DNA of 64,000 bases from Caballeronia sordidicola (GTDB taxonomy: Bacteria; Pseudomonadota; Gammaproteobacteria; Burkholderiales; Burkholderiaceae), in the NCBI RefSeq assembly GCF_002220365.1, contig NZ_MTHB01000014.1, forward strand, positions 1 through 64,000, read 5' to 3'. This document shows, one piece after another, positions 55,880-64,000 of the stretch (position 1 is the stretch's first letter; the number at the start of each line of letters is the position of its first letter). The position numbers and the translations under genes are program-made. The notes below the pieces were generated by a model. The model saw nothing but the letters and a program-made list of their open reading frames with translations, had not been told where the DNA came from and searched no databases.

Positions 55880-55971
55880 ATCGGTAGCCTTTGCATGAAG
55901 GTGATTGCGTCGGCCGCAGAAGGCAGCCACTGTTGATCGCGTCAGCGGCCCTCAGGGGTATTGGATATAAA

Positions 55972-56015
55972 GGACCGATGGTCTCTAATATAGCAGACCG
56001 ATGGTCTCTTGGCAA
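55972..56015 (-). promoter_or_regulatory. SDR-TetR promoter with two palindromic operators
   Basis: On the minus strand a TTGCCA (56010-56015), a 17-base spacer and TATATT (55987-55992) form a good sigma-70 promoter, about 100 bases before the SDR start. Two near-identical palindromes, agaccgatggtct (55995-56007) and ggaccgatggtct (55972-55984), lie 23 bases apart. One is inside the -35/-10 spacer and the other over the expected start site. This is the arrangement expected for tight repression by a TetR protein, and the operon encodes one. Confidence 0.8.
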
Positions 56016-56672
56016 ATATTCTGTTCAAAAGAGCACAACAGATCAGGACGACGGACGGGAGGGGCCTGGTGGAACAGCGGCGAGCGGCCCAGCCCAGCAC
56101 GAACACCGCCGTCCCTCGGGTCACGCGTTCGTCATCAGGCTAAATCTTCTGGGAAAAGGTCCTCGGATGCACACTACTGGTTGCCAGTTTTTGCTGTGAT
56201 CGCCAACGATGGGTTTTCGCGATATCGTCAAGAACGCAAATGGTTGTGACGAGCCAGATTTGCAGACCGGATTGAGGTGATAAGGGTGAGTGGGGAAAGG
56301 TACATGTGAGCTGGATCATGACGCACTGCGCTGGAACTGAAAACCTCAGTGACGCCGTTCGATTTGCTGCGCCAGCAGTGCCCCAGGTTGATCGTTTTCG
56401 GAGTCAAGCATTTGTGCTTTCTAAAAGCGGGCCGATACTCGGGCGTCGTTGTCCTGCAGCTCTTTCCATTACTGCGGCAAGCGGGAATGGCTAGCAGCGC
56501 GCTGGCATTTGGCGAGCAATGTGAACACTGTTGGTGCCATGGCGAGCATACGAAGCTGAAATGGAAACACCCCATCGCGCCGGTCGCTGACCCCGCTGCG
56601 GGGGCAGGTGCTGCGCGATGCGTCTGAAACAATTCCTGAGTGCTTTTGATTGGCTTGTCCAGCTTCAAATGG
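56016..56672. other. Gap without a recognised gene
   Basis: About 650 bases between the operon promoter and the histidine kinase gene end. Open frames here are short and without family resemblance. Confidence 0.5.
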
Positions 56673-58349
56673 CTATTCAGACTTAATGTGCAGATTCTTG
56701 GCAGCGCGCAAATTTATAATAAATTGTTCAAGCTTGCCGACGTCTGCGGGTTTAGGGATGTGCGCGTCAAAACCTGCGTCAAGCGCGGCCTCCCTGTCCC
56801 TTCTCGTGGCATATCCCGTTATCGCGATACACGTGGCTGGTGCGACATTCGGTAGTCGCCGCAGCGCGCGCATGAGCGCATATCCATCCATATCCGGAAG
56901 ACCCACATCGCTGAGCACCACGTTCGGCGTCCACTCGACCGCGAGCGCCAACGCGTCCACAGCCGTGTACGTGACGCGAACTTCATGGCCTGATAACTCG
57001 AAGTACACCCCAAGCGCATCGGCTGCGTCGTGATTATCGTCCACCACTAAGACAGCCAGCGGCGTCAGGGCTGTTGTGAGCTCTTGTGTCGGCGGTATCC
57101 GCGCGGAGGTGCTCTGCGACGACCTACGTAATGACAAGATAAATTCACTTCCCAAGCCCGGCCCATCGCTCCTTGCGATTAGCGTGCCTCCGTGCAACTC
57201 GGCCAGTCGTCTTGCGAGCGTTAAGCCCAAACCCATTCCGCCAGGTGAGCGCGCAAGGGAACGACCGGTTTGTCTGAACAACTGGAAAATGTCCTCCGTG
57301 TCGTTGGCAGTGAGACCGACACCGTTGTCAAGAACTCGAATCTTAATGTCGGTCACATTACCATCCACAACGACGTCGATGCGGCCACCGGGCGGCGTAT
57401 ACGTTGCAGCGTTGCGCAGCAGGTTTGCAATAATCAGGGGGCTTTGCGTAATGTCAGCGACGGCGAAGAGCGAAGTGTCGACAGTCACGGTGAGCGCATG
57501 CTTACCCTTGGTGATGTCTGCGTCGCACATCTCCAGTGACTGCTGAATCATCGCCGCCACATTCACCGGTTCGAGCGAAAGGTCTATCGCGCCAATTGAC
57601 ACGAGCGAGGCAGACAGCAGGTCGTCGACAATGCGGCTCATATAGCGGGTGTGCCGCTGCAAGACGTCTCGTGACCAGGCCCGCTGTGGTTCGGAACTCT
57701 CGGGACGCTGCAAAATCTCAGCCGCGGTATGAATGGGCGCCAGCGGAGCGCGTAGTTCATGCGCGAGCATCGCCAAAAACTCGTCGCGATTGTTTGCCGC
57801 GCTCTCAAGCCGCCGATTGGCGTCCGCCAACTCAGCCGCGAGCTTGGTGGCCCTTTCCGTTGCTGCTTGTTGACCTTCTATGTAGCCGACCACCGTTGCT
57901 GCCAAGGTCCGCAACGCGTCGAGCTCCTCATCGGTGACCGTACGCGGGGAATGGTCAATAGCGCACAGGGTACCGAGCGCAACACCGTCCGAGGTCTTGA
58001 GCACAACGCCGGCGTAAAAGACGACTGAGCGGTCGCCAGTGACCTGAGGATGGTTGCGAAAGTGAGCGTGACGCGCAGTGTCCGGGATGACCATCGCGTC
58101 ATCCGTCAGCAGTGCCTCAGCACAGAGCGACTCTTCACGCCGGGCATGCTGTCGTTTCATCCCCCACGCTGACTTGCACCATTCCCTCGCCTCGTCGATA
58201 AAGTTGAGAAGGGCGATGGGTGTTCGCAAAATGTGGGCAGCCGTCTTCGTAATTGCATCGAAGTGCAATTCAGCGGGCGTATCGAGGATGCCAAGAGCTT
58301 GCAGGCGTTTCAGGCGATAAGCCTCGTCTCGGCTAAAGGAGAGGGACAT
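56673..58349 (-). CDS. Hybrid histidine kinase: GAF, kinase, receiver
   Basis: A 558-residue soluble sensor kinase with no membrane span. Residues about 25-155 form a GAF domain ('ILRTPIALLNFIDEAREWCKS', 'FYAGVVLKTSDGVALGTLCAID'). The HisKA box 'FLAMLAHELRAPLAPI' has the phospho-accepting His197. The ATPase has an N box near 'NLLRNAATYT', a G1 box 'VLDNGVGL' and a G2 box 'GGMGLGLTLARRLAELHGG'. A C-terminal receiver (about 428-545) has Asp437/438, phospho-acceptor Asp481 in 'LSDVGLPDMDGY', and Lys533. No separate regulator gene is adjacent, so it may be an orphan or pass phosphate to a distant protein. The 'ggagaggg' before the start is a good ribosome site. Confidence 0.95.
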   Translation of the reverse strand: MSLSFSRDEAYRLKRLQALGILDTPAELHFDAITKTAAHILRTPIALLNFIDEAREWCKSAWGMKRQHARREESLCAEALLTDDAMVIPDTARHAHFRNHPQVTGDRSVVFYAGVVLKTSDGVALGTLCAIDHSPRTVTDEELDALRTLAATVVGYIEGQQAATERATKLAAELADANRRLESAANNRDEFLAMLAHELRAPLAPIHTAAEILQRPESSEPQRAWSRDVLQRHTRYMSRIVDDLLSASLVSIGAIDLSLEPVNVAAMIQQSLEMCDADITKGKHALTVTVDTSLFAVADITQSPLIIANLLRNAATYTPPGGRIDVVVDGNVTDIKIRVLDNGVGLTANDTEDIFQLFRQTGRSLARSPGGMGLGLTLARRLAELHGGTLIARSDGPGLGSEFILSLRRSSQSTSARIPPTQELTTALTPLAVLVVDDNHDAADALGVYFELSGHEVRVTYTAVDALALAVEWTPNVVLSDVGLPDMDGYALMRALRRLPNVAPATCIAITGYATRRDREAALDAGFDAHIPKPADVGKLEQFIINLRAAKNLHIKSE

Positions 58350-58645
58350 GGCAGCGATGTCCGTTTAGGTTCTGCGACCAGGAAGGTATGTCCTGCCACG
58401 CAAGAATCGGTCCCAATGTCCGGAAAAGGTATTTATCAGAGTAAAGAACCGGCGAAACTTTACTGAAGATGGGTTTGCACACTCCCGTGTTGCTGTGCTC
58501 TGCCCACACATGTCGTTTGTAATACTTTCCGCACCAAACACGCGCCAAGTGGTAAGAACGGCATACTATTCACAGACGTTTGTCTCACCTGAAACGCCGC
58601 TAGGACACATTAATCGGCGATTCAGCCGCGACGTGGACAGTAAAA

Positions 58646-58939
58646 ATGAAAACGGAAGTCGATTTTTCTACATCGCCCGACTTGGCTGGGGTGACGGTAT
58701 CGGGCATGCCCTCAAGCTCGGCCGCCGCAGCTGTGGAGCATGCGATAGACGCCGGCACCATAATCACGGCAGCACTCAAACACCGACCGTGTCGAGGACC
58801 GGCGCTCGCGGCGGAGAATGCGGCGTTGGTCAGCTTAGCGCGCGCACTGACTGGCCCCGAAGATGCGCTGCTTATGCTGCTTTCCGAAACAGCGTTGACA
58901 CTGTGCGCGGCCGACAGCTCCGGCAAGATTCCCAGCTAG
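58646..58939 (+). pseudogene. GAF-sensor protein, truncated N-terminal fragment
   Basis: Residues 45-97 of this frame ('LAAENAALVSLARALTGPEDALLMLLSETALTLCAADSSG', pattern only) read like the entry into a GAF domain of a Burkholderia-type sensor kinase, but the domain is cut after ADSSGK. The next bases belong to an enoyl-CoA hydratase fragment on the other strand. A ~300-bp intergenic region separates it from the hybrid kinase gene, from which it diverges. The start at 58646 is plausible but unproven. Confidence 0.55.
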
Positions 58940-59245
58940 ATTTCGGGTTGCCCGAATTGTGCATCGTCTACCGCAATAATGAAGTCGCACATCATTGCCT
59001 GCTCGCACCCACCGCCAAGCGTGTACCCGCCCACCGCCGCGATAATGGGCTTGGAGATCGAGCGAACCCGGTCCCATTCAGCGAAAATATGTGTGTGTTG
59101 AGGTCGTTAAACGACTTGTCCACCATTTCGTCGATGTCAGCTCCAGCAGCAAAGGCGCGAGCGCTCCCTGTGATAACAATGGCGCCAATCCGATCGTCGA
59201 GATCGAACTCCTTGAGCCGCTTTGGCAGGCCTGTCGGCCAGTCGT
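58940..59245 (-). pseudogene. Enoyl-CoA hydratase fragment
   Basis: Minus-strand reading gives 'LKEFDLDDRIGAIVITGS', '[20 protein letters not shown]' and, after a shift in a CA-repeat near 59095, '[20 protein letters not shown]', '[20 protein letters not shown]' and 'AQFGQPEI'. These are the oxyanion-hole and core blocks of crotonase enzymes such as PaaF/EchA. Both termini are missing and the frame is broken, so this is a leftover piece. Confidence 0.85.
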
Positions 59246-59261
59246 GGCGTGTCGACTAAAC

Positions 59262-59540
59262 TTACCTCAAGCTGCGCGGTAAGTGGGCCTATCTTATCGA
59301 GCGGGGGATCGGGCGGGCCAGACGGTAGACTTCATGCTCAGCGCCAGGCACGACGTGAGGGCGGCAAAGGCCTTTTTCAAAAAGGCAATCAAACATCAAG
59401 GCCAGCCACCGAAGACCATCAAGCTTGCCGACTATGCAGCCTCGCACCGCGCCGTGCGCGAGATGAAGGCCGATGGCTTGCTGCCGGACGACACGAAGGT
59501 CCGGTCCTCGAGATATCTCAATAATTTGGTCAAGCAGCAC
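59262..59540 (+). pseudogene. IS6-family transposase relic
   Basis: Plus-strand fragments '[16 protein letters not shown]', then in another frame '[28 protein letters not shown]' and '[21 protein letters not shown]', match the central part of an IS6-type transposase of a different subgroup from that at 47233. Both ends and the first and last catalytic residues are missing, and at least one frameshift is present. Confidence 0.85.
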
Positions 59541-59554
59541 GAGGCCGAGCTGCC

Positions 59555-59830
59555 CTACCCGTTCACCGTGTCTTTGAAGCCCTTGCCCGCAGTGAACTTC
59601 ACCGTCTTCGACGTGGGGATCTGAAGTGGCTCGCCTGTTTTGGGATTACGGCCCATACGAGCCACACGAGCGCCCGCACCAAATGAGCCGAAACCGATGA
59701 GTTGGACGGTGTCGCCCTTAGCGACCGCCTTGGAGATAGAACGCAGAGTCGCGTCAATCATCTCGCCCGCGGCAGCCTTGGTTAGTCCGGCGGAAGCCGC
59801 GACCGCGTCAATCAGCTCTTGCTTGTTCAT
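59555..59830 (-). CDS. HU-family DNA-binding protein (second gene)
   Basis: A 91-residue [34 protein letters not shown], '[26 protein letters not shown]' and [14 protein letters not shown]. It is full length and about two-thirds identical by eye to the HU at 383-658. The 3' end directly meets the IS6 relic, just as the other HU gene meets an IS3 end. Linked recombinase and KfrA genes make a plasmid or mobile-element HU plausible. Confidence 0.95.
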   Translation of the reverse strand: MNKQELIDAVAASAGLTKAAAGEMIDATLRSISKAVAKGDTVQLIGFGSFGAGARVARMGRNPKTGEPLQIPTSKTVKFTAGKGFKDTVNG

Positions 59831-60151
59831 GCTTGATTCCTTTTTATCCTTCCAAGCATCAATCGGTAGATGCAGGTGCTCGCTACCTTACGGGAGCGTA
59901 TGGTAGGCCGTAAACACGGCGGTTAAATCGGGAGTTCGTCACCCCCGAGTCTCGTCGCCCAAACGGCGCGGCTCGCGCGCGCGAATTCCAGTCCTGACCC
60001 GCTCGCCGCGAACGTCGTTCCCGTGCCGCCAGGCGTTGCCGGCTCTGTTTCCGTGCCCATTTCCCGACGTATCCAGATATTACGATCCTATCAGGGCCGA
60101 TAGGTCCCGATATCAGCCCGCTTTTGGGTTCTAGTGCCGTGACCTTCGAGC
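59831..60151. other. Intergenic region between HU and kfrA-like genes
   Basis: About 320 bases holding the HU promoter region and the kfrA 3' flank. There is no gene and no clear terminator. Confidence 0.5.
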
Positions 60152-61171
60152 CTAACTTCCCTTTCTCTTGCTCGCGGTCTTTTTCTCGCTGAGGTCGCCG
60201 CGTTTGGTGTTCGCCGGTGTCACCCGCTTTTTCGGTGCCTCGGTCGTCGCTTTCAGCGCTACGTGAAGCTCGCGCCGAAGCTCAGCAATCTGCTGTGACG
60301 ACGCCTTCTGTGCGATCTCGAGCGCATGCCGGTTGCCCTCAAGCACGCCCGCCTGATGATGCAGCGCGCTCACTTGCGCCTGGAGCCCCGTCAGTTCGGC
60401 GCGATGCCGCTCGTCGGCGCGTTCGAGCTTGCGTTGGGCGTCATCGAGTCCTTTCTGAGCCCTTGTCGCCGCCACGCGCTCCCGGTCGATTTCCAGCAGC
60501 GCTCGCGCTTCGGTCGCGCGTAGACGCTCTTCGGCCAATTGCCCCGCCGCGCGCTGTTTCTCCAGCGCCGTTGTGAACGCCTGCCGCGCGTCTTCAAGGG
60601 CCTGGTGTGATGCGCTCTGCTCCTCACGCAATTGCTTCAGTTGCGATTTCAGGCTCTCCTCGGCCGCGCGACCCACGGCGACGGTCTGCTGCAATTCCTC
60701 TGCGATCGCGTGCGCGGCGTCGAGCGCGGCGGCGCTGCCGATCAGTTCCTGGCGCAGGTGCTCACTCTCTGCTTCGGCCAGCGCCTGGGCACCCCGCGCG
60801 TGCGCCGCTGATTGCGCCGCCTCCTCGCGCAGGCCGGCGAGCGCTTCATTAGCGCTTAGCTGCGCGCGATCCCACACGGTTGCCGCGAGCTCGCCGAGCG
60901 CGGTCTGCAACTCCTCCGGTAGATCGGGGCTTTGAATCCTCACACGGCTCTTTTCCCGCAGAGTCGCCCAGAACGCTGTGAGTGCTTCGGCTGGCGCGCT
61001 CATGCTGCCTTTTTTCACGAGCTGATAGAGCTTGTTCGCGGTGGGCGTGACGCCATAGCGAAAAAACAGCAATACACAAACCTCGCGATACAGCTCCTGC
61101 GTGCGCGGGAACTGCGCGCGCAGCTGGGCAATCTCGGCGTCGATCCGGGCGTCAGGCGTTGAGGGGGTCAT
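60152..61171 (-). CDS. KfrA-like DNA-binding coiled-coil protein
   Basis: This 339-residue protein has an N-terminal domain of about 100 residues resembling KfrA_N ('VCVLLFFRYGVTPTANKLYQLVKKGSMSAPAEAL', pattern only). A very long Ala/Glu/Arg/Gln-rich coiled coil (about 105-310) and a basic tail follow. KfrA proteins occur on plasmids, bind their own promoter and help plasmid maintenance. It is divergent from a tyrosine recombinase gene with only 97 bp between them, containing a palindrome and AT-rich inverted sequences that could be its operator. The start ATG is the only one before the N-terminal domain. Confidence 0.85.
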   Translation of the reverse strand: MTPSTPDARIDAEIAQLRAQFPRTQELYREVCVLLFFRYGVTPTANKLYQLVKKGSMSAPAEALTAFWATLREKSRVRIQSPDLPEELQTALGELAATVWDRAQLSANEALAGLREEAAQSAAHARGAQALAEAESEHLRQELIGSAAALDAAHAIAEELQQTVAVGRAAEESLKSQLKQLREEQSASHQALEDARQAFTTALEKQRAAGQLAEERLRATEARALLEIDRERVAATRAQKGLDDAQRKLERADERHRAELTGLQAQVSALHHQAGVLEGNRHALEIAQKASSQQIAELRRELHVALKATTEAPKKRVTPANTKRGDLSEKKTASKRKGS

Positions 61172-61251
61172 GGAGAGGCCCGGCGGTTATGCATGAATTG
61201 ATTGATAATATAACGTAATATGTTGATTAGCTTGAAAATATATACCGTTAT

Positions 61252-61275
61252 TTGACATTACTGACATAATGTCAA
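61252..61275. promoter_or_regulatory. Palindrome across the recombinase start codon
   Basis: 'ttgacatta' and 'taatgtcaa' form a perfect nine-base inverted repeat around 'ctgaca'. The right arm includes the ATG at 61269 and the left arm includes a -35-like TTGACA. It is a likely operator for KfrA or the recombinase, and it weakens the case for the 61269 start. Confidence 0.7.
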
Positions 61276-62531
61276 TATACTGGCTCATCTCCCACAATCG
61301 ACCGCATCGACCCTCCATGTCCTCTCCCGACCCCGCTCACGAGCCCCCTTTACTGCTGCCGGGTCTCGCGTCGGGTCTTGCACCGATCGATGCGCTGACG
61401 CTGCCGAGCGACCTGAATGGTCAGCACGGCCTCAACCGCGCGCGTCAGGGCATCCCGCAAATTGCAGCGGACAACGACGTGGATGCCATCAAGGCGTGGC
61501 TTGCCCGCTATGCCGATCGCCGCGCCACCTTCGAGAGCTACCGCAAGGAAGCCGAACGGCTACTGCTGTGGAGCACCGTCGAGCTGCGCAAACCGCTCTC
61601 CTCGCTCACGCATGAAGACCTCCTTACCTACGCACGGTTCTTGGAAGATCCTCAACCGGCGCAGCGCTGGGTCATGCACGCGCGCAAGCTCTCGCGCAGC
61701 GATCCGCTTTGGCGCCCTTTCGCGGGCCCTCTGTCGGCAGCCAGTCGCCGTCAGGCGGTGATCATTTTGAATGGATTGTTCTCGTGGCTCGTCAACGCGG
61801 GCTATCTGGCGGGCAACCCATTGTCGCTGTCGCGCCAGCGCCGCCGGCGGGAGAAACCCCAGATCGACCGGTATCTGGATCACGATCTGTGGGCGAGCGT
61901 CAAAGCGTCGATTGATGCCATGCCGTGTGTAACCCCGCGCGAGCGCGAGCACCATGCGCGGGTGCGCTGGTTGATCGCCTTGTTGTACCTGAGCGGGCTG
62001 CGCATCTCGGAGGCCGCGGCGAACACCATGGGCGGGTTCTTCACCCGCGTGGACCGCTCGGGCGAAGCGCGGTGGTGGCTGCGGGTAACCGGCAAGGGCG
62101 ACAAGGAACGGCTGCTGCCCGCCACGCGCGAGCTTGTCGCTGAGCTGACCCGCTATCGGCTGCACTACGGCTTGAGCGCACTGCCCTATCGGGATGAAGC
62201 AACGCCTCTCGTCTTACCGATCGGCGGCCAACGCCGGCCGCTCACGCGCGCGGGACTGCATCTGATCATCAAGCAGGTATTCGAGAACGCCGTCGGACAA
62301 TTGCCTATCGAGGGCGAAGCCCGCGAACACGCTGTACGGCGTTTGCGACAGGCCTCAGCCCATTGGCTGAGGCACACAGCGGGCTCCCACATGATGGACC
62401 AGCAGGTCGATCTGCGTTATGTGCGCGACAACCTCGGCCACGAATCGATCTCGACCACCAGTCGGTACCTGCACGCCGAGGACGACGATCGGCATCAGGC
62501 CACGGAAAGCGGGCACAAACTGAATTGGTAG
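61269..62531 (+). CDS. Tyrosine recombinase (phage-integrase family)
   Basis: A 420-residue site-specific recombinase. The SAM-like N-terminal domain ('IKAWLARYADRRATFESYRKEAERLL', pattern only) binds the core site. The catalytic domain has Arg in 'LSGLRISEA' (about residue 245), Lys in 'VTGKGDKER' (about 276), 'AHWLRHTAGSH' with the HxxR pair (about 365-368), His in 'NLGHESIS' (about 391) and the nucleophile Tyr in 'TSRYLH' (about 400). All are present, so it should be active. An alternative start at 61317 (MSSPDP) avoids the palindrome and may be the true one. A resolvase-like role on the replicon is inferred from its kfrA neighbour. Confidence 0.93.
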   Translation: MSIYWLISHNRPHRPSMSSPDPAHEPPLLLPGLASGLAPIDALTLPSDLNGQHGLNRARQGIPQIAADNDVDAIKAWLARYADRRATFESYRKEAERLLLWSTVELRKPLSSLTHEDLLTYARFLEDPQPAQRWVMHARKLSRSDPLWRPFAGPLSAASRRQAVIILNGLFSWLVNAGYLAGNPLSLSRQRRRREKPQIDRYLDHDLWASVKASIDAMPCVTPREREHHARVRWLIALLYLSGLRISEAAANTMGGFFTRVDRSGEARWWLRVTGKGDKERLLPATRELVAELTRYRLHYGLSALPYRDEATPLVLPIGGQRRPLTRAGLHLIIKQVFENAVGQLPIEGEAREHAVRRLRQASAHWLRHTAGSHMMDQQVDLRYVRDNLGHESISTTSRYLHAEDDDRHQATESGHKLNW

Positions 62532-62784
62532 CGGCTGAAATGCAGGCAAAGGATGATTTTCTTTCATGTCTTGGGACAACTCAAGATAAATTATTTAGGG
62601 ATGCATATTAAATAGTGTCGATTCTTTTAATGTAAAATTAGATGGCGTAAGCACGGTGTCCAAACCGTTATTGTTAAACTACATCTCAACGTCTCGCTTT
62701 GCTCGAGAGCATGGTGTTAAGCCGATCGAAGACGACTGTGCGGGCCGCCGGTAATTCCCCGGAAGCCCACGTCCTTTCACTACT

Positions 62785-63060
62785 TCAAGGGGTCATCTTG
62801 ATTTCGCTGCATTTTACGACGGTACGCGCGCTATGCCTCGCGCGGCAGGACTTCGGATGGCGATGGATGAAGCAACGAAGAAGCGTGTGCGCCTTGCGCT
62901 TGGTCTCGAGATTGGCGCGCGCGTAGTGATTGGTCGTATCCAGTCGCGCATGGCCGAACCAGCTGCGGATCACGGTCACGTCGACACCGGCGGAGGCGCT
63001 CGGTGCTCTCCTGATGGTGCCGTACCTGGGCCATCGTCGACTGGCGGATCCCGCCCGTTG
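62785..63060 (-). pseudogene. Tyrosine recombinase C-terminal relic
   Basis: On the minus strand 'SAGVDVTVIRSWFGHARLDTTNHYARANLETKRKA' (pattern) is the last catalytic block of a plasmid-type tyrosine recombinase, with the His of FGHA and the Tyr of NHYA. Upstream catalytic residues are missing and the sequence before it is broken. It is not derived from the intact recombinase next to it, whose matching block reads LGHESISTTSRY. Confidence 0.75.
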
Positions 63061-63079
63061 TCATGCTGCTTCACTCACG

Positions 63080-64000
63080 CTAAGTTGACGAAGCCCTCAC
63101 AACATTTCGCCGATCGGCACGAATCATTTCACTAGCTCTCTCGGCAATCATCAACGTAGGCGAGTTTGTATTACCGGATGTAATAGTAGGCATTACAGAT
63201 GCATCGACAATCCGCAACCCCTCCACCCCCATCACGCGCAACCGACTATCAACAACAGCGCCCGGATCGCCCTCCGTCCCCATCCGACATGTACCGACCG
63301 GATGGAAAATCGTCGTCCCGACCTTGCCGGCAGCTCGAACAAGTTCTTCGTCGGTCTGGTAACTGACGCCAGGCAAGATTTCCTCCGGAGAATACGGGCG
63401 AAGTGCTGGCGCCGCAGCGATCCGCCGCGTCAGTTTCAACGCGTTGACCGCCACTTCCCGATCGCGATCCGTGGAAAGATAATTCGGCGCGATCAAAGGC
63501 GCTAGATGTGCATCGGGCGACTGGATATGCACGCTACCGCGCGAAGTCGGCCGCAACGGACACACTGACGCCGTGAACGCATTGAACGCGTGCAGCGGCT
63601 CGCCGAATCGCTCGAGTGAGAGCGGTTGCACGTGATATTCGATGTCCGGCCGCGTGATCGTGACATCGTTGGGGTTAGACTTCGCGAATGCACCAAGTTG
63701 CGAAGGCGCCATAGACATTGGCCCGCTGCGCGTCAACGCATATTGCGCGCCAATGAACAGCTTGCCCCACCAATGCGCTGCCAAGGTATTCAGCGTTCGG
63801 ACGCCCTGCACTTTATAAGCCATCCGAAGTTGAAGGTGATCCTGCAGGTTCTCGCCGACGCCTGGCAGATCCTTTATGACGTCGATACCCATCCGCTGCA
63901 GCCTCGCACCGCTTCCGATTCCGGAGAGCTCGAGCAGTTGCGGCGAATTGACGGCGCCGGCGCTCAAAATCACTTCGCATTTCGCCTTCGCAACATACTC
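63080..64000 (-). CDS. GMC-family oxidoreductase, C-terminal part
   Basis: The last 306 residues of an FAD-dependent GMC oxidoreductase (choline dehydrogenase/alcohol dehydrogenase type); the start lies beyond the window. It has the GMC signature 2 'GAVNSPQLLELSGIG', 'LPGVGENLQDHLQLRMAYK', the active-site 'FHPVGTCRMG' with its His, and 'ASVMPTITSGNTNSPTLMIAERA' with the second active-site position as Asn. That Asn fits many choline- or alcohol-oxidising members. The substrate cannot be decided from this part. Confidence 0.93.
   Translation of the reverse strand, partial: EYVAKAKCEVILSAGAVNSPQLLELSGIGSGARLQRMGIDVIKDLPGVGENLQDHLQLRMAYKVQGVRTLNTLAAHWWGKLFIGAQYALTRSGPMSMAPSQLGAFAKSNPNDVTITRPDIEYHVQPLSLERFGEPLHAFNAFTASVCPLRPTSRGSVHIQSPDAHLAPLIAPNYLSTDRDREVAVNALKLTRRIAAAPALRPYSPEEILPGVSYQTDEELVRAAGKVGTTIFHPVGTCRMGTEGDPGAVVDSRLRVMGVEGLRIVDASVMPTITSGNTNSPTLMIAERASEMIRADRRNVVRASST

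Noticed and set aside
58495..59259. 254-codon plus-strand frame
   Set aside because: It crosses the GAF fragment and the hydratase fragment in wrong frames and has no coherent domain.

Overview
The window looks like a GC-rich Burkholderiaceae genome, most likely Paraburkholderia, Caballeronia or a close Burkholderia relative. The genus is inferred from gene order and protein style; there is no rRNA marker. A KfrA-like protein beside a tyrosine recombinase, together with dense insertion-sequence debris at both ends, suggests a megaplasmid, a chromid or the edge of a mobile region.

Layout. 1-5.4 kb: an IS3-type fragment, an HU gene, a two-gene hypothetical unit that occurs again at 48 kb, and an IS701-family element with clean ends. 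5.4-47 kb: a complete type VI secretion system (T6SS) locus. A lipoprotein gene, an Ala-rich membrane protein and an M15-type peptidase lead into tssM-tagF-ompA. Then comes an effector island: vgrG, a DUF4123 adaptor, a VasX/BTH_I2691-like membrane effector, two tandem immunity-like membrane proteins and a PAAR protein. A long minus-strand operon (TPR lipoprotein-tssB-C-hcp-E-F-G-clpV-A) ends with a second tssF. Divergent from it run tssJ-K-L, followed by a second effector island: vgrG, an EagR chaperone, an Rhs protein and an immunity gene.

The second island is damaged but instructive. Its vgrG carries a one-base frameshift, and its PAAR-Rhs gene is interrupted by one in-frame TAA. The Rhs C-terminal tip, however, resembles the ADP-ribosyl cyclase/CD38 fold (W...TLE...W-x3-S...E), and a small Imm74-like gene follows it intact. 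All 13 T6SS core components are present (TssA-M, counting VgrG as TssI, with one intact VgrG), so the machine could be functional and would rely on the first island.

47-54 kb: an IS6-family element, then the second copy of the hypothetical two-gene unit. In that copy the second gene has a one-base deletion and an IS3-family insertion with a 3-bp target duplication, and the copy is truncated by a partial IS66 element. A decayed transposase follows. 54-58 kb: an SDR-TetR operon with two palindromic operators on its promoter, and a GAF-histidine kinase-receiver hybrid. 58-60 kb: a patchwork of broken genes (GAF fragment, enoyl-CoA hydratase fragment, IS6 relic) and a second HU gene. 60-64 kb: a KfrA-like protein divergent from an intact tyrosine recombinase with a palindrome across its start, a recombinase relic, and the C-terminal part of a GMC oxidoreductase running off the window.
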